Shown here: positions 25,770-36,764 of the stretch, piece by piece
Layout of the letters: every line of letters begins with the position of its first letter
Position numbering within the stretch: position 1 is the first letter of the stretch
Origin: Actinocorallia herbida
GTDB taxonomy: Bacteria; Actinomycetota; Actinomycetes; Streptosporangiales; Streptosporangiaceae
Direction of reading: 5' to 3'
DNA: 64,000 bases
Assembly (NCBI RefSeq): GCF_003751225.1
Contig: NZ_RJKE01000001.1
Coordinates: 9,548,001-9,612,000, forward strand
Program-made: the position numbers and the translations under genes
The notes under the pieces: model-generated
The model's database searches: none
Told to the model about the DNA's origin: nothing
Seen by the model: the letters and a program-made list of their open reading frames with translations, nothing else

Positions 25770-26239
25770 TGCCGCGTAAGGGCCCCGCGGGCAAGCGCGT
25801 ACTGATCGCTGACCCGGTGTACAACTCGCCGCTGGTCACCAGCCTGATCAACAAGATCCTGCTGGACGGCAAGCGTTCCATCGCCGAGCGCATCGTGTAC
25901 AACGCGCTCGAAGGCTGCCGCGAGAAGACCGGCAACGACCCGGTCGTCACCCTCAAGCGCGCGCTCGACAACGTGAAGCCGACCATCGAGGTCAAGTCCC
26001 GCCGCGTCGGCGGCGCGACCTACCAGGTCCCCGTCGAGGTCCGGCCGGCCCGCAGCACCACCCTGGCGCTGCGCTGGCTCGTGACCTACTCCCGCGGCCG
26101 CCGCGAGAAGACGATGACCGAGCGCCTCATGAACGAGCTGATGGACGCCAGCAACGGTCTGGGCGCGTCGGTCAAGAAGCGCGAGGACACCCACAAGATG
26201 GCCGAGTCCAACAAGGCCTTCGCCCACTACCGCTGGTAA
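25769..26239 (+). CDS. rpsG: 30S ribosomal protein S7
   Basis: 156 residues, full length ([10 protein letters not shown]...FAHYRW). Binds the 3' major domain of 16S rRNA near the E site. Its ATG overlaps the rpsL stop (TAATG), so translation is coupled. In other bacteria S7 represses the str operon; no matching site was sought here. Confidence 0.99.
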   Translation: MPRKGPAGKRVLIADPVYNSPLVTSLINKILLDGKRSIAERIVYNALEGCREKTGNDPVVTLKRALDNVKPTIEVKSRRVGGATYQVPVEVRPARSTTLALRWLVTYSRGRREKTMTERLMNELMDASNGLGASVKKREDTHKMAESNKAFAHYRW

Positions 26240-26282
26240 CAGCGGTCGGCTGAACCCACACGAGAGCAAGGACGCGAGCACA

Positions 26283-28394
26283 ATGGCTGCTAAGACCGGT
26301 GTAGACCTCTCCAAGGTCCGCAACATCGGGATCATGGCGCACATCGACGCTGGCAAGACCACGACGACCGAGCGCATCCTCTACTACACGGGGATGAGCT
26401 ACAAGATCGGCGAGGTCCACGACGGCGCTGCGACCACCGACTGGATGGAGCAGGAGCAGGAGCGGGGCATCACCATCACCTCCGCTGCCGTCACCTGCAA
26501 GTGGCCTGTCGAAGACGTTGAGCACACGATCAACATCATCGACACTCCGGGTCACGTCGACTTCACCGTCGAGGTGGAGCGCTCGCTGCGCGTGCTGGAC
26601 GGTGCCGTCACCGTCTTCGACGGCGTGGCCGGCGTCGAGCCGCAGTCCGAGACCGTGTGGCGGCAGGCAGACCGCTACGGCGTTCCGCGCATCTGCTTCG
26701 TCAACAAGCTGGACCGGACCGGCGCCGACTTCCACCGCTGCGTCGACATGATCGTGACCCGCCTCAACGCGGTTCCGCTCGTCATGCAGCTGCCGATCGG
26801 CGCCGAGGCGGACTTCCTCGGTGTGATCGACCTGGTGCGCATGAAGGCGCTGGTCTGGAACGCCGAGGCCAAGCTGGGCGAGATGTACAACGAGGTGGAG
26901 ATCCCCGAGGACCTCCTCGACGCCGCCGAAGAGGCGCGCGCCACCCTCATCGAGACGCTCTCCGAGAACGACGACGAGCTCATGGAGCAGTTCCTCGAGG
27001 GCGAGGAGCCCTCGGTGGAGCAGATCCGCGCCGGTGTTCGCCGCGCCACTCTGGGCGCCAAGCTCACCCCCGTGTTCTGTGGCACCGCCTTCAAGAACAA
27101 GGGTGTGCAGCCCCTTCTCGACGCCATCGTTCGCTACCTGCCGTCCCCGCTGGACGTCGAGGCGATCGAGGGCCACAAGATGGGCGACGAGGAGACCGTC
27201 ATCGCGCGCAAGCCGAGCGAGGACGAGCCCTTCTCCGGTCTGGCGTTCAAGATCATGTCCGACCCGCACCTGGGCAAGCTGACCTTCGTGCGCGTCTACT
27301 CGGGCGTGCTCGAGGCCGGTTCTTCGGTTCTGAACTCCGTTCGGAACAAGAAGGAGCGGATCGGCAAGATCTACCGGATGCACGCGAACAAGCGCGAGGA
27401 GATCGACCGCGTGGGCGCGGGCGACATCGTCGCGGTCATGGGCCTCAAGCAGACCACCACCGGTGAGACGCTGGCCGATGACAAGCACCCGGTCGTCCTC
27501 GAGTCGATGAGCTTCCCGGCGCCGGTCATCCACGTCGCCATCGAGCCCAAGACCAAGGCCGACCAGCAGAAGCTGGGCACCGCGATCCAGCGGCTCGCCG
27601 AGGAGGACCCGTCCTTCACGGTGCGCACCGACGAGGAGACCGGCCAGACCGTCATCTCCGGTATGGGCGAGCTCCACCTGGAGATCCTCGTCGACCGGAT
27701 GAAGCGCGAGTTCAAGGTCGACGCCAACGTCGGTCGCCCGCAGGTGGCCTACCGCGAGACGATCACCAAGACCGTCGAGAAGGTCGAGTACACCCACAAG
27801 AAGCAGACGGGTGGCTCCGGCCAGTTCGGTCGAGTGATCATCACCCTGTCGCCGCTCGGCGGAGGCAGCGATGGCTACGAGTTCGAGAACAAGGTCTCCG
27901 GTGGCCGCATCCCGCGGGAGTACATCCCGTCGGTGGACGCGGGCTGCCAGGAGGCCGCCGAGTTCGGTGTTCTCGCGGGCTACCCGATGGTGGGTGTGAA
28001 GGTCACCCTCCTCGACGGCGCCTACCACGAGGTCGACTCCTCGGAAATGGCGTTCAAGGTCGCCGGTTCGATGGCGTTCAAGGAGGCCGCGCGTCGCGCC
28101 GGCGCCACGCTGCTCGAGCCGATGATGGCGGTCGAGGTCACCACGCCCGAGGACAACATGGGCGATGTCATCGGCGACCTCAACAGCCGTCGCGGCCAGA
28201 TCCAGGCCATGGACGAGTTCCACGGCGCCCGGATCGTCAAGGCGCTCGTGCCCCTGTCGGAGATGTTCGGCTACGTGGGTGACCTGCGCAGCAAGACCCA
28301 GGGCCGGGCTGTTTTCACCATGCAGTTCGACTCCTACGCCGAGGTTCCCGGGAACGTCGCGCAGGAGATCATCGCCAAGGCCAAGGGCGAGTAG
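26283..28394 (+). CDS. fusA: Elongation factor G
   Basis: A 703-residue translocation GTPase. G1 is [14 protein letters not shown]3 is [10 protein letters not shown]4 is NKLDRTGAD. Domains I-V are complete, with domain IV ending in EIIAKAKGE. It lies 43 bases after rpsG and is the third gene of the str operon. It is a canonical EF-G with no extra insert. Confidence 0.99.
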   Translation: MAAKTGVDLSKVRNIGIMAHIDAGKTTTTERILYYTGMSYKIGEVHDGAATTDWMEQEQERGITITSAAVTCKWPVEDVEHTINIIDTPGHVDFTVEVERSLRVLDGAVTVFDGVAGVEPQSETVWRQADRYGVPRICFVNKLDRTGADFHRCVDMIVTRLNAVPLVMQLPIGAEADFLGVIDLVRMKALVWNAEAKLGEMYNEVEIPEDLLDAAEEARATLIETLSENDDELMEQFLEGEEPSVEQIRAGVRRATLGAKLTPVFCGTAFKNKGVQPLLDAIVRYLPSPLDVEAIEGHKMGDEETVIARKPSEDEPFSGLAFKIMSDPHLGKLTFVRVYSGVLEAGSSVLNSVRNKKERIGKIYRMHANKREEIDRVGAGDIVAVMGLKQTTTGETLADDKHPVVLESMSFPAPVIHVAIEPKTKADQQKLGTAIQRLAEEDPSFTVRTDEETGQTVISGMGELHLEILVDRMKREFKVDANVGRPQVAYRETITKTVEKVEYTHKKQTGGSGQFGRVIITLSPLGGGSDGYEFENKVSGGRIPREYIPSVDAGCQEAAEFGVLAGYPMVGVKVTLLDGAYHEVDSSEMAFKVAGSMAFKEAARRAGATLLEPMMAVEVTTPEDNMGDVIGDLNSRRGQIQAMDEFHGARIVKALVPLSEMFGYVGDLRSKTQGRAVFTMQFDSYAEVPGNVAQEIIAKAKGE

Positions 28395-28484
28395 CTCCAG
28401 GTCTCCGGCACCACAAAGCCATGCTCATCCCCGCACCAGCGGGGTTGGACCAGTACGTACGTCAGAATCACTGAGGAGAACCTC

Positions 28485-29678
28485 GTGGCGAAGGCCAAGT
28501 TCGAGCGGACGAAGCCGCACGTAAACATCGGCACCATCGGACACATCGACCACGGTAAGACCACCCTTACCGCGGCGATCACCAAGGTGCTGCACGACGC
28601 CTACCCGACCCTCAACGCGGCCTCCGCGTTCGAGGACATCGACAAGGCGCCGGAAGAGCGCGAGCGCGGTATCACCATCTCCATCGCGCACGTCGAGTAC
28701 CAGACCGAGTCGCGGCACTACGCTCACGTCGACTGCCCCGGTCACGCGGACTACATCAAGAACATGATCACCGGTGCCGCCCAGATGGACGGCGCGATCC
28801 TGGTCGTGGCCGCCACCGACGGCCCGATGCCGCAGACCAAGGAGCACGTGCTCCTGGCCCGCCAGGTCGGCGTTCCCTACATCGTCGTCGCCCTGAACAA
28901 GTGCGACATGGTGGACGACGAGGAGATCCTGGAGCTCGTCGAGCTCGAGGTCCGCGAGCTCCTGTCGGAGTACGAGTTCCCGGGCGACGACGTCCCGGTC
29001 GTGCGCGTCTCCGCCTACCAGGCGCTCCAGGGCGACGAGAAGTGGGCCGGTTCCATCCTCGAGCTCATGAAGGCCGTGGACGAGAACATCCCGCAGCCCG
29101 AGCGTGAGACCGACAAGCCGTTCCTGATGCCGATCGAGGACGTCTTCTCGATCACCGGCCGTGGCACCGTCGTCACCGGCCGCATTGAGCGCGGTGTCGT
29201 CAACGTCAACGAGGTCGTCGACATCATCGGCATCAAGGAGAAGAGCACCTCGACCACCGTCACCGGTGTCGAGATGTTCCGCAAGCTCCTCGACCAGGGC
29301 CAGGCGGGCGACAACGTCGGTCTGCTCCTGCGCGGCATCAAGCGCGAGGACGTCGAGCGCGGCCAGTGTGTCATCAAGCCGGGCACCAACACCCCGCACA
29401 CCGAGTTCACCGCGCAGGTCTACATCCTGGGCAAGGACGAGGGCGGCCGCCACACCCCGTTCTTCAACAACTACCGTCCGCAGTTCTACTTCCGGACGAC
29501 CGACGTGACCGGCGTGGTGAACCTCCCCGAGGGCACCGAGATGGTCATGCCGGGCGACAACACCGACATGACGGTCCAGCTGATCCAGCCGGTCGCCATG
29601 GAGGAGGGCCTGAAGTTCGCCATCCGTGAGGGTGGCCGGACCGTCGGCGCGGGTCGCGTCGTCAAGATCCTCAAGTAA
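28485..29678 (+). CDS. tuf: Elongation factor Tu
   Basis: A 397-residue GTPase delivering aminoacyl-tRNA. It starts at GTG 28485 after GAGGAG. G1 is [12 protein letters not shown]3 is DCPGHADY, G4 is NKCDMVDD; domains 2 and 3 are intact, ending VVKILK. It is the last gene of the str operon. No second tuf copy lies in the window. Confidence 0.99.
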   Translation: MAKAKFERTKPHVNIGTIGHIDHGKTTLTAAITKVLHDAYPTLNAASAFEDIDKAPEERERGITISIAHVEYQTESRHYAHVDCPGHADYIKNMITGAAQMDGAILVVAATDGPMPQTKEHVLLARQVGVPYIVVALNKCDMVDDEEILELVELEVRELLSEYEFPGDDVPVVRVSAYQALQGDEKWAGSILELMKAVDENIPQPERETDKPFLMPIEDVFSITGRGTVVTGRIERGVVNVNEVVDIIGIKEKSTSTTVTGVEMFRKLLDQGQAGDNVGLLLRGIKREDVERGQCVIKPGTNTPHTEFTAQVYILGKDEGGRHTPFFNNYRPQFYFRTTDVTGVVNLPEGTEMVMPGDNTDMTVQLIQPVAMEEGLKFAIREGGRTVGAGRVVKILK

Positions 29679-29687
29679 GACATCACC

Positions 29688-29743
29688 TATGTGACCGCGG
29701 GGGAGTGCCCCGCCTGTGCGGAAGGTACCCCCGCGGTCACATA
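29688..29743 (+). terminator. Long hairpin terminator after tuf
   Basis: Arms TATGTGACCGCGGGGG and CCCCCGCGGTCACATA are perfectly complementary over 16 bp around a 24-base loop. It ends the str operon ten bases after the tuf stop. Confidence 0.85.
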
Positions 29744-29780
29744 TCATTGCCTCTGGCCCTTTTTCGGTTAGGGGCACGCC

Positions 29781-29844
29781 GCGAGTGCGCGAGCACTCGC
29801 ATTTGACACGTCAGCCCGCCTCTCGCGAGAGCGGGAGGTTATAG
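29781..29844 (+). promoter_or_regulatory. Palindromes and -35-like box in the S10 operon leader
   Basis: GCGAGTGC-GCGA-GCACTCGC (29781-29800) is a perfect 8-bp stem. TTGACA (29803-29808) is a consensus -35, but no -10 lies 16-19 bp downstream; TTATAG (29839-29844) is 30 bp away. CTCTCGCGAGAG (29820-29831) is a perfect 12-bp palindrome. The region probably contains the S10 promoter and a structured leader. Confidence 0.45.
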
Positions 29845-29896
29845 CGGAGAGAGTCCACAGCTCGCCGCTTGAGCAGTAAAGGACACCGAGGGCACC

Positions 29897-30205
29897 ATGG
29901 CGGGACAGAAGATCCGCATTCGGCTCAAGGCCTACGACCACGAGGTCATCGACAGCTCGGCGAAGAAGATCGTGGAGACTGTCACGCGGACTGGCGCCAA
30001 GGTCGCCGGACCGGTGCCGCTGCCGACCGAGAAGAACGTGTACTGCGTCATCCGCTCGCCGCACAAGTACAAGGACAGCCGCGAGCACTTCGAGATGCGC
30101 ACGCACAAGCGGCTGATCGACATCATCGACCCCACCCCGAAGACGGTTGACTCGCTCATGCGGCTCGACCTCCCCGCGGGCGTGGACATCGAGATCAAGC
30201 TCTAA
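29897..30205 (+). CDS. rpsJ: 30S ribosomal protein S10
   Basis: 102 residues, full length ([19 protein letters not shown]...). Head protein of the 30S subunit and NusB partner in antitermination. First gene of the S10 operon, about 150 bases after the tuf terminator. An upstream frame from 29869 is not used, because the conserved S10 N-terminus begins at 29897. Confidence 0.99.
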   Translation: MAGQKIRIRLKAYDHEVIDSSAKKIVETVTRTGAKVAGPVPLPTEKNVYCVIRSPHKYKDSREHFEMRTHKRLIDIIDPTPKTVDSLMRLDLPAGVDIEIKL

Positions 30206-30213
30206 GGAACACG

Positions 30214-30870
30214 ATGAGCGTCAACAGGAAGGGCGTCCTGGGCGAAAAGCTCGGCATGACCCAGGTTTATGACGATGAGGGCCGGATCGTTCCGGTGACC
30301 GTCGTCCTCGCCGGGCCCAATGTCGTGACCCAGGTCCGCTCCACCGAGAACGACGGCTACAACGCCGTGCAGCTCGGTTTCGGGCAGATCGACCCGCGCA
30401 AGGTGAACAAGCCGGCCGCCGGCCACTTCGAGAAGGCCGGCGTCACGCCGCGCCGCTACCTCGTCGAGGTCCGCACGGACGACGCCGCCGAGTACACCCT
30501 CGGTCAGGAAGTCACCGCCGAGACCTTCGAGGCCGGCCAGAAGATCGACGTGACCGGCACCAGCAAGGGCAAGGGCTTCGCCGGTGTCATGAAGCGCCAC
30601 GGCTTCGCCGGTCTGGGCGCGGGCCACGGCGTGCAGCGCAAGCACCGCTCGCCGGGCTCCATCGGTGGCTGCGCGACCCCCGGTCGCGTGTTCAAGGGTC
30701 TGCGCATGGCCGGCCGCATGGGCTCGGTCCGCAAGACCATCCAGAACCTCACCGTGCACTCCGTGGACGCCGAGAAGAACCTCATCCTCATCAAGGGTGC
30801 TGTTCCCGGCCCCAACGGCGGCGTGGTGCTGGTCCGCAACGCCGTGAAGAAGATGGAGACCCAGTCGTGA
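30214..30870 (+). CDS. rplC: 50S ribosomal protein L3
   Basis: 218 residues. Contains the long loop reaching toward the peptidyl-transferase centre ([20 protein letters not shown]). Starts eight bases after rpsJ with AAGGAA as RBS. The stop region overlaps the rplD start by four bases. Confidence 0.99.
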   Translation: MSVNRKGVLGEKLGMTQVYDDEGRIVPVTVVLAGPNVVTQVRSTENDGYNAVQLGFGQIDPRKVNKPAAGHFEKAGVTPRRYLVEVRTDDAAEYTLGQEVTAETFEAGQKIDVTGTSKGKGFAGVMKRHGFAGLGAGHGVQRKHRSPGSIGGCATPGRVFKGLRMAGRMGSVRKTIQNLTVHSVDAEKNLILIKGAVPGPNGGVVLVRNAVKKMETQS

Positions 30871-31472
30871 CGAAGGTCAACGTCGAGCTGGCCCCCGAGA
30901 TCTTCGAGGCCAAGGTCAGCGTTCCCCTGATCCACCAGGTCGTGGTGGCGCAGCTCGCCGCGGCGCGGCAGGGCACGCACAAGACCAAGACCCGCGGTGA
31001 GGTCAGCGGCGGTGGCAAGAAGCCGTACCGCCAGAAGGGCACCGGCCGCGCCCGTCAGGGCTCGACCCGTGCGCCGCAGTTCGCCGGTGGTGGCATCGTC
31101 CACGGTCCGCAGCCGCGCGACTACACCCAGAAGACGCCGAAGAAGATGAAGGCCGCCGCTCTGCGTGGCGCCCTGAGCGACCGGGCCCGCGCGGGTCAGG
31201 TGCACGTCGTCGACGGCCTGGTCGAGGGGGACGCCCCCAAGACGAAGCTCGCCGTGAAGGCGCTGCGCGAGGTGACCTCGGCCGTGCGCGTCCTGGTGGT
31301 CCTGGACCGCGAGGACGAGCTGACCTGGAAGTCCCTGCGCAACGAGCCTTCCGTGCACGTCATCGTCGCCGACCAGCTGAACACCTACGACGTCATGGTC
31401 AATGACGACATCGTGTTCACCGAGAAGGGCTACGAGGCTTTCGTCGCCCACGCCAAGGGGAGCGACAAGTGA
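30867..31472 (+). CDS. rplD: 50S ribosomal protein L4
   Basis: 201 residues from GTG 30867, overlapping rplC by four bases (GTGA). The extended loop [21 protein letters not shown] lines the exit tunnel. In gamma-proteobacteria L4 also represses this operon; whether it does so here is unknown. Confidence 0.98.
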   Translation: MTKVNVELAPEIFEAKVSVPLIHQVVVAQLAAARQGTHKTKTRGEVSGGGKKPYRQKGTGRARQGSTRAPQFAGGGIVHGPQPRDYTQKTPKKMKAAALRGALSDRARAGQVHVVDGLVEGDAPKTKLAVKALREVTSAVRVLVVLDREDELTWKSLRNEPSVHVIVADQLNTYDVMVNDDIVFTEKGYEAFVAHAKGSDK

Positions 31473-31768
31473 GCAACATCTACGACCCCCGGGACATCCT
31501 TCTCGCGCCGGTCGTGTCCGAGAAGTCCTACGGTCTGCTCGACGAGGGCAAGTACACCTTCGTCGTCGCGCCGGGCGCCAACAAGGTCCAGATCCGCCAG
31601 GCGGTGGAAGAGGTCTTCGGCGTCAAGGTCACGGGCGTCAACACGATCAACCGGCAGGGCAAGCGCAAGCGCACCCGCCACGGCTACGGCAAGCGCAAGG
31701 ACACCAAGCGCGCGATCGTCAGCCTGGCGGAGGGCGAGCGGATCGACATTTTCGGCCCCCAGGCCTAA
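31469..31768 (+). CDS. rplW: 50S ribosomal protein L23
   Basis: 99 residues from GTG 31469, overlapping rplD by four bases. Located at the tunnel exit, where it docks trigger factor and SRP. Contains the L23 signature [20 protein letters not shown]. Confidence 0.98.
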   Translation: MSNIYDPRDILLAPVVSEKSYGLLDEGKYTFVVAPGANKVQIRQAVEEVFGVKVTGVNTINRQGKRKRTRHGYGKRKDTKRAIVSLAEGERIDIFGPQA

Positions 31769-31806
31769 GGGCCGGGGTTCCGAACTGGATGGGATGAACG
31801 AAAAAG

Positions 31807-32640
31807 ATGGGCATCCGTAAGTACAAGCCGACGACTCCGGGTCGTCGTGGCTCCAGCGTGGCCGACTTCGTCGAGATCACGCGGTCCGAGCCGGAGAAGT
31901 CGCTGCTGCGACCGCTCCCCAAGAAGGGCGGCCGTAACAACCACGGCCGCATCACCACCCGCCACCAGGGTGGCGGGCACAAGCGCGCCTACCGTGTGAT
32001 CGACTTCCGTCGCCACGACAAGGACGGGATCCCGGCCAAGGTCGCGCACATCGAGTACGACCCCAACCGGACCGCGCGCATCGCTCTGCTGCACTACGCG
32101 GACGGTGAGAAGCGGTACATCCTCGCCCCGCAGGGCCTGCGTCAGGGTGACGCGGTGGAGAACGGCGCCGGCGCCGACATCAAGCCCGGCAACTGCCTTC
32201 CGCTGCGCAACATCCCCGCGGGTACCGTGGTGCACGCCATCGAGCTGCGTCCGGGCGGCGGTGCCAAGCTGGCCCGTTCCGCGGGCTCCGGCGCCCAGCT
32301 CCTGGCCAAGGAGGGCATGTACGCGACCCTGCGTATGCCGTCCGGCGAAATGCGCAAGGTCGACGTCCGCTGCCGCGCGACGGTGGGTGAGGTCGGCAAC
32401 GCCGAGCAGTCCAACATCAACTGGGGCAAGGCCGGCCGTATGCGGTGGAAGGGCAAGCGCCCGACCGTCCGCGGTGTCGCCATGAACCCGATCGACCACC
32501 CGCACGGTGGTGGTGAGGGTAAGACCTCTGGTGGACGCCACCCGGTCAGCCCGTGGGGCCAGAAGGAAGGCCGGACCCGTAAGCCCGGCAAGCCCAGCGA
32601 CAAGCTGATCGTCCGTCGTCGCAGCAACAAGAAGCGGTAG
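31807..32640 (+). CDS. rplB: 50S ribosomal protein L2
   Basis: 277 residues with the conserved [19 protein letters not shown]-terminus and the [16 protein letters not shown] motif whose His is near the peptidyl-transferase centre. It starts 38 bases after rplW. RBS is weak (GAAAAAG). Confidence 0.99.
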   Translation: MGIRKYKPTTPGRRGSSVADFVEITRSEPEKSLLRPLPKKGGRNNHGRITTRHQGGGHKRAYRVIDFRRHDKDGIPAKVAHIEYDPNRTARIALLHYADGEKRYILAPQGLRQGDAVENGAGADIKPGNCLPLRNIPAGTVVHAIELRPGGGAKLARSAGSGAQLLAKEGMYATLRMPSGEMRKVDVRCRATVGEVGNAEQSNINWGKAGRMRWKGKRPTVRGVAMNPIDHPHGGGEGKTSGGRHPVSPWGQKEGRTRKPGKPSDKLIVRRRSNKKR

Positions 32641-32648
32641 GAGTCGTC

Positions 32649-32930
32649 ATGCCACGTAGCCTGAAGAAGGGCCCCTTCGTGGACGACCACCTTATGAAGA
32701 AGGTGGACTCGCAAAACGAGAAGGGGACCCACACCGTCATCAAGACGTGGTCGCGGCGCTCCATGATCGTGCCGGAGATGATCGGTCACACGATCGCCGT
32801 GCACGACGGCCGCAAGCACGTCCCGGTGTTCGTCAGTGAGTCGATGGTCGGACACAAGCTGGGCGAGTTCGCGCTCACCCGCACGTTCCGCAGCCACGTC
32901 AAGGAAGACCGCCGCAGCCGTCGAGGCTGA
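32649..32930 (+). CDS. rpsS: 30S ribosomal protein S19
   Basis: 93 residues ([15 protein letters not shown]...). Head protein pairing with S13. The RBS TAGGAG overlaps the rplB stop codon, so the genes are coupled. Confidence 0.99.
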   Translation: MPRSLKKGPFVDDHLMKKVDSQNEKGTHTVIKTWSRRSMIVPEMIGHTIAVHDGRKHVPVFVSESMVGHKLGEFALTRTFRSHVKEDRRSRRG

Positions 32931-32959
32931 AGCGCAGCAATCACACGAGAGGAACAGTC

Positions 32960-33331
32960 ATGGAAGCCAGGGCCCAGGCGCGGTTCATCCGCGTCACGCC
33001 CAGGAAGGCCCGCCGTGTGGTGGACCTCATCCGTGGCCTGCCGGCCGCGGAGGCTCAGGCTGTGCTGCGCTTCGCCCCTCAGGCAGCCAGCGAGCCGGTC
33101 GGCAAGGTGCTGAACAGCGCCATCGCCAACGCCACCCACAACTTCAACCTGGGGCAGGACACGCTCGTCGTCTCCCGCACCTGGGTTGACGAGGGTCCGA
33201 CCCTGAAGCGGTTCCGGCCGCGTGCGCAGGGTCGCGCTTACCGCATCAACAAGCGCACCAGCCACATCACCGTGGTCGTCGAGTCCGTCGATGAGGGCGC
33301 GCCGGTCAAGAAGACAAGGAGGGCCCGGTAG
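32960..33331 (+). CDS. rplV: 50S ribosomal protein L22
   Basis: 123 residues. The start [21 protein letters not shown] is conserved, and the tunnel hairpin lies in [27 protein letters not shown] is the RBS. Stop overlaps the rpsC start by one base. Confidence 0.98.
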   Translation: MEARAQARFIRVTPRKARRVVDLIRGLPAAEAQAVLRFAPQAASEPVGKVLNSAIANATHNFNLGQDTLVVSRTWVDEGPTLKRFRPRAQGRAYRINKRTSHITVVVESVDEGAPVKKTRRAR

Positions 33332-34170
33332 TGGGGCAGAAGATCAACCCGCACGGGTTCCGACTCGGTATCACGACCGACTTCAAGAGCCGTTGGTACG
33401 CCGACAAGCTCTACAAGGACTACATCAAGGAAGACGTCGCGATCCGGCGCATGCTCACCAAGGGCATGGACCGGGCCGGCATCTCCAAGGTGGAGATCGA
33501 GCGCACCCGTGACCGCGTCCGCGTGGACATCCACACCGCCCGGCCGGGCATCGTCATCGGCCGCCGCGGCGCGGAGGCCGACCGCATCCGGGGCGACCTG
33601 GAGAAGCTGACCGGCAAGCAGGTCCAGCTGAACATCCTCGAGGTCAAGAACCCCGAGATGGACGCGCAGCTCGTCGCGCAGGGCGTGGCCGAGCAGCTGT
33701 CCAGCCGTGTCGCGTTCCGTCGCGCCATGCGCAAGGCGATCCAGTCGTCGATGAAGTCCGGCGCCAAGGGCATCAAGGTCCAGTGCTCCGGTCGTCTCGG
33801 CGGCGCGGAGATGTCCCGGTCGGAGTTCTACCGCGAGGGCCAGGTGCCGCTGCACACCCTGCGCGCGGACATCGACTACGGCTTCTACGAGGCCCGGACC
33901 ACCTTCGGCCGCATCGGCGTGAAGGTCTGGATCTACAAGGGTGACGCCGCCGCCACTCGCGCCGAGCGCGAGCAGCGGGCGGCCGCCCAGCGCGCCGGTG
34001 CCGGCGCCGGTGGCGGCGGCGACCGTCGTGGCGGGGACCGCCGCGGTGGCCGCAGCGACCGCCCGGCCCGTGGCGGCGCCCGTCGCGGTGGTGGCGAGCG
34101 CGCCCCGCGTCAGAACGAGAACACCGCGCCGGCCGCCCCCGAGGCTGCTCCGGCGCCTGAGGGGAGCTGA
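33331..34170 (+). CDS. rpsC: 30S ribosomal protein S3 with Arg/Gly-rich C-terminal extension
   Basis: 279 residues from GTG 33331. The KH domain is [20 protein letters not shown] and the C-terminal core is intact to about residue 215. Beyond it is a tail of some 60 residues made of [17 protein letters not shown] and a Pro/Ala end, longer than in E. coli S3 (233 residues). Such tails are seen in actinobacteria; the RGG character suggests extra RNA contact. Overlaps rplV by one base. Confidence 0.98.
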   Translation: MGQKINPHGFRLGITTDFKSRWYADKLYKDYIKEDVAIRRMLTKGMDRAGISKVEIERTRDRVRVDIHTARPGIVIGRRGAEADRIRGDLEKLTGKQVQLNILEVKNPEMDAQLVAQGVAEQLSSRVAFRRAMRKAIQSSMKSGAKGIKVQCSGRLGGAEMSRSEFYREGQVPLHTLRADIDYGFYEARTTFGRIGVKVWIYKGDAAATRAEREQRAAAQRAGAGAGGGGDRRGGDRRGGRSDRPARGGARRGGGERAPRQNENTAPAAPEAAPAPEGS

Positions 34171-34175
34171 GTTCC

Positions 34176-34592
34176 ATGCTGATCCCTCGCAGGGTCAAGC
34201 ACCGTAAGCAGCACCACCCGAAGCGCCGTGGTATGGCCAAGGGCGGTACGAAGGTGACGTTCGGCGAGTACGGCATCCAGGCTGTCGAGGGTCACTACGT
34301 GACCAACCGGCAGATCGAGTCCGCTCGTATCGCCATGACGCGCCACATCAAGCGTGGCGGCAAGGTCTGGATCAACATCTTCCCGGACCGCCCGCTGACC
34401 AAGAAGCCGGCCGAGACCCGCATGGGTTCCGGTAAGGGTTCCCCCGAGTGGTGGATCGCGAACGTCAAGCCCGGTCGGGTGATGTTCGAGCTGTCCTACC
34501 CGAATGAAGAGATCGCTCGTGAGGCGCTCACCCGCGCCATCCACAAGCTGCCGATGAAGTGCCGGATCGTGAAGAGGGAGGTGGGCGAGTAA
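34176..34592 (+). CDS. rplP: 50S ribosomal protein L16
   Basis: 138 residues ([24 protein letters not shown]). Near the A-site tRNA elbow; contains [19 protein letters not shown]. It begins five bases after rpsC and its stop overlaps rpmC by one base. Confidence 0.99.
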   Translation: MLIPRRVKHRKQHHPKRRGMAKGGTKVTFGEYGIQAVEGHYVTNRQIESARIAMTRHIKRGGKVWINIFPDRPLTKKPAETRMGSGKGSPEWWIANVKPGRVMFELSYPNEEIAREALTRAIHKLPMKCRIVKREVGE

Positions 34593-34819
34593 TGGCGAAC
34601 ACGGCCGAAGACCTGCGCACCCAGCCCGAGGACGAGCTGGTGACCAAGCTGAAGGAATTCAAGGAGGAGCTTTTCAACCTCCGGTTCCAGGCGGCGACCG
34701 GTCAGCTGGAAAGCCACGGGCGGCTGCGGACGGTCAAGCGAGAGATCGCCCGCATCTACACCGTGATGCGGGAGCGCGAGCTCGGCATCGTCACCGTTGC
34801 CGAGGAGGGCGAGAAGTGA
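34592..34819 (+). CDS. rpmC: 50S ribosomal protein L29
   Basis: 75 residues from ATG 34592 ([20 protein letters not shown]). A longer in-frame start at 34559 lies within rplP and is rejected because L29 begins here. Two-helix protein at the tunnel exit with L23. Overlaps rpsQ by four bases. Confidence 0.97.
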   Translation: MANTAEDLRTQPEDELVTKLKEFKEELFNLRFQAATGQLESHGRLRTVKREIARIYTVMRERELGIVTVAEEGEK

Positions 34820-35091
34820 GCGAGACCACCGAGACCGCCGCGAGGGCGAACCGCAAGGTCCGTGAGGGCCTTGTGGTGAGCGACAAGATGGACAAGACCG
34901 TCGTCGTCGCCGTCGAGGACCGCGTCAAGCACCGTCTGTACGGCAAGATCATCCGCCGTACGACCAAGTACAAGGCTCACGATGAGGCCAACGCCTGTGG
35001 CGTCGGCGACCGGGTCCGCCTGATGGAGACCCGTCCGCTGTCGGCGTCCAAGCGCTGGCGCGTCATCGAGATCCTGGAGAAGGCCAAGTAA
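34816..35091 (+). CDS. rpsQ: 30S ribosomal protein S17
   Basis: 91 residues from GTG 34816. OB-fold primary 16S binder with [20 protein letters not shown]. End of the S10 gene group; followed by a 155-base gap before rplN. Confidence 0.98.
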   Translation: MSETTETAARANRKVREGLVVSDKMDKTVVVAVEDRVKHRLYGKIIRRTTKYKAHDEANACGVGDRVRLMETRPLSASKRWRVIEILEKAK

Positions 35092-35099
35092 CTGGACCT

Positions 35100-35157
35100 G
35101 CGGGGGGCCGAGCTGCCCCGGCCGCCGGGCGTGTCCCGTGCCGCGGCAGCTCCCCGC
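35100..35157 (+). terminator. Hairpin between rpsQ and rplN
   Basis: GCGGGG and GAGCTGCC on one side pair with GGCAGCTCCCCGC on the other, with a four-base bulge. It lies 9 bases after rpsQ. It may be a partial terminator between the S10 and spc gene groups or a processing site; no U-tract follows, so termination is uncertain. Confidence 0.4.
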
Positions 35158-35246
35158 ACTCCCCCTCCCGGGCCGATTCCGGAAGGGCAGATCCACCAGG
35201 CTCCGGCGCAGACCGGAGAACCGGTGAGAACCAACAGGAGTTAGAA

Positions 35247-35615
35247 GTGATCCAGCAGGAGTCGCGACTGAAGGTCGCCGACAACACTGGTGCGAAGGAG
35301 ATCCTTTGCATCCGTGTGCTCGGTGGCTCCGGTCGGCGCTATGCGGGCATCGGTGACATCATCGTCGCCACGGTGAAGGACGCCATTCCCGCGGCCGGCG
35401 TGAAGAAGGGCGACGTGGTCAAGGCCGTCGTCGTTCGCACGCGCAAGGAAGTCCGTCGTCCCGACGGTTCCTACATTCGTTTCGACGAGAACGCGGCTGT
35501 CCTCATCAAGGATGGCGGGGACCCCCGGGGCACCCGTATCTTCGGCCCGGTCGGCCGCGAGCTGCGCGAGAAGAAGTTCATGCGCATCGTCTCGCTCGCG
35601 CCGGAGGTGCTGTAA
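35247..35615 (+). CDS. rplN: 50S ribosomal protein L14
   Basis: 122 residues from GTG 35247 ([18 protein letters not shown]), RBS ACAGGAG. Contacts 16S rRNA across the subunit interface. First gene of the spc group. Stop overlaps the rplX ATG by one base. Confidence 0.99.
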   Translation: MIQQESRLKVADNTGAKEILCIRVLGGSGRRYAGIGDIIVATVKDAIPAAGVKKGDVVKAVVVRTRKEVRRPDGSYIRFDENAAVLIKDGGDPRGTRIFGPVGRELREKKFMRIVSLAPEVL

Positions 35616-35917
35616 TGAAGATCCGCAAGGGCGACGAGGTCGTCATCATCGCCGGTAAGTCCAAGGGCGCCACCGGCAAGGTCATCGCCGTCGACACCAC
35701 GCGCGAGCGCGTGACCGTCGAGGGTGCGAACCTCATCAAGAAGAACACCAAGGTCGACGCCCAGGGCAAGGGCGGCGGGATCGTCACCGTCGAGGCGCCG
35801 CTGCACGTCAGCAATGTCGCGCTGGTCGAGGATGGCAAGCCGACTCGCGTGGGCTACACGGTCAACGACGACGGCAAGAAGGTCCGGATCTCCCGTCGTA
35901 CCGGCAAGGAGATCTGA
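35615..35917 (+). CDS. rplX: 50S ribosomal protein L24
   Basis: 100 residues with the KOW motif [19 protein letters not shown]. Assembly initiator of the large subunit. Coupled to rplN (TAATG). Confidence 0.99.
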   Translation: MKIRKGDEVVIIAGKSKGATGKVIAVDTTRERVTVEGANLIKKNTKVDAQGKGGGIVTVEAPLHVSNVALVEDGKPTRVGYTVNDDGKKVRISRRTGKEI

Positions 35918-35919
35918 AC

Positions 35920-36489
35920 ATGACCGAGACTTCCGTCGAGATCCCCCAGCCGCGGCTCAAGCTGCGCTACCGGGAAGAGATCAAGTCGCAGCTGCAGGAG
36001 CAGTTCGATTTCGCCAACGTCATGCAGATCCCCGGTCTGACCAAGATCGTGGTGAACATGGGTGTCGGTGAGGCCGCCCGCGACGCCAAGCTGATCGAAG
36101 GCGCCGTCAAGGACCTGACCGCGATCACCGGTCAGAAGCCCGCCGTCGCCAAGGCGAAGAAGTCCATCGCGCAGTTCAAGCTGCGCGAGGGCATGCCGAT
36201 CGGTGCGCACGTCACGCTGCGCGGCGACCGCATGTGGGAGTTCCTCGACCGGCTGCTGTCGCTCGCGCTGCCGCGCATCCGCGACTTCCGGGGTCTCAAC
36301 CCCAAGCAGTTCGACGGCCGGGGCAACTACACCTTCGGTCTGACCGAGCAGGTCATGTTCCACGAGGTCGACGTCGACAAGGTCGACCGGCAGCGTGGCA
36401 TGGACATCACCATCGTGACGACCGCGACCAACGACGAAGAGGGCCGGGCGCTGCTGAAGCTCCTCGGCTTCCCGTTCAAGGAGGCCTGA
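35920..36489 (+). CDS. rplE: 50S ribosomal protein L5
   Basis: 189 residues with [18 protein letters not shown] and [17 protein letters not shown]. Binds 5S rRNA. Two bases separate it from rplX. Confidence 0.99.
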   Translation: MTETSVEIPQPRLKLRYREEIKSQLQEQFDFANVMQIPGLTKIVVNMGVGEAARDAKLIEGAVKDLTAITGQKPAVAKAKKSIAQFKLREGMPIGAHVTLRGDRMWEFLDRLLSLALPRIRDFRGLNPKQFDGRGNYTFGLTEQVMFHEVDVDKVDRQRGMDITIVTTATNDEEGRALLKLLGFPFKEA

Positions 36490-36493
36490 GAAG

Positions 36494-36679
36494 ATGGCGA
36501 AGAAGGCTCTGATCGCCAAGGCTGCTCGCAAGCCGAAGTTCGGCGTCCGGGGTTACACCCGGTGCTCGCGCTGCGGTCGCCCGCACTCGGTCTACCGGAA
36601 GTTCGGCCTGTGCCGTGTCTGCTTCCGTGAGATGGCGCACCGGGGCGAGCTGCCCGGCATCACCAAGTCGTCCTGGTAA
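36494..36679 (+). CDS. rpsZ: 30S ribosomal protein S14, zinc-binding type Z
   Basis: 61 residues with two CxxC pairs (CSRCG and CRVCF), the short zinc-containing form of S14. Starts four bases after rplE. Actinobacteria often keep a zinc-free paralog elsewhere for zinc starvation; it is not in this window. Confidence 0.98.
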   Translation: MAKKALIAKAARKPKFGVRGYTRCSRCGRPHSVYRKFGLCRVCFREMAHRGELPGITKSSW

Positions 36680-36735
36680 GGACGGCGACCCGGCCCGGGG
36701 TTCCCGGGCCACACGGGACACCACGCGGATCTCGT

Positions 36736-36764
36736 GCCGTGACCGCCGATTGCGCGGTCACGGC
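36736..36764 (+). promoter_or_regulatory. Perfect hairpin in the rpsZ-rpsH gap
   Basis: GCCGTGACCGC and GCGGTCACGGC form a perfect 11-bp stem with a seven-base loop. A second small inverted repeat, GGCCCGGGGTTCCCGGGCC, lies at about 36692-36710. The 237-base gap is long for this gene pair, so it could hold an attenuator, a processing site or an internal promoter ahead of rpsH. Confidence 0.45.

Noticed and set aside
26172-28223. Long minus-strand frame opposite fusA
   Set aside because: Mirror frame of a highly conserved gene with strong codon bias; no domain features.
28425-29777. Long minus-strand frame opposite tuf
   Set aside because: Shadow of tuf caused by third-position GC bias.
29797-29831. 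Standard sigma-70 promoter for rpsJ
   Set aside because: TTGACA is present but no -10 lies at 16-19 bp; reported only as a candidate element.
34559-34591. Longer start for L29
   Set aside because: These codons are the end of rplP in another frame; L29 homologs begin at 34592.
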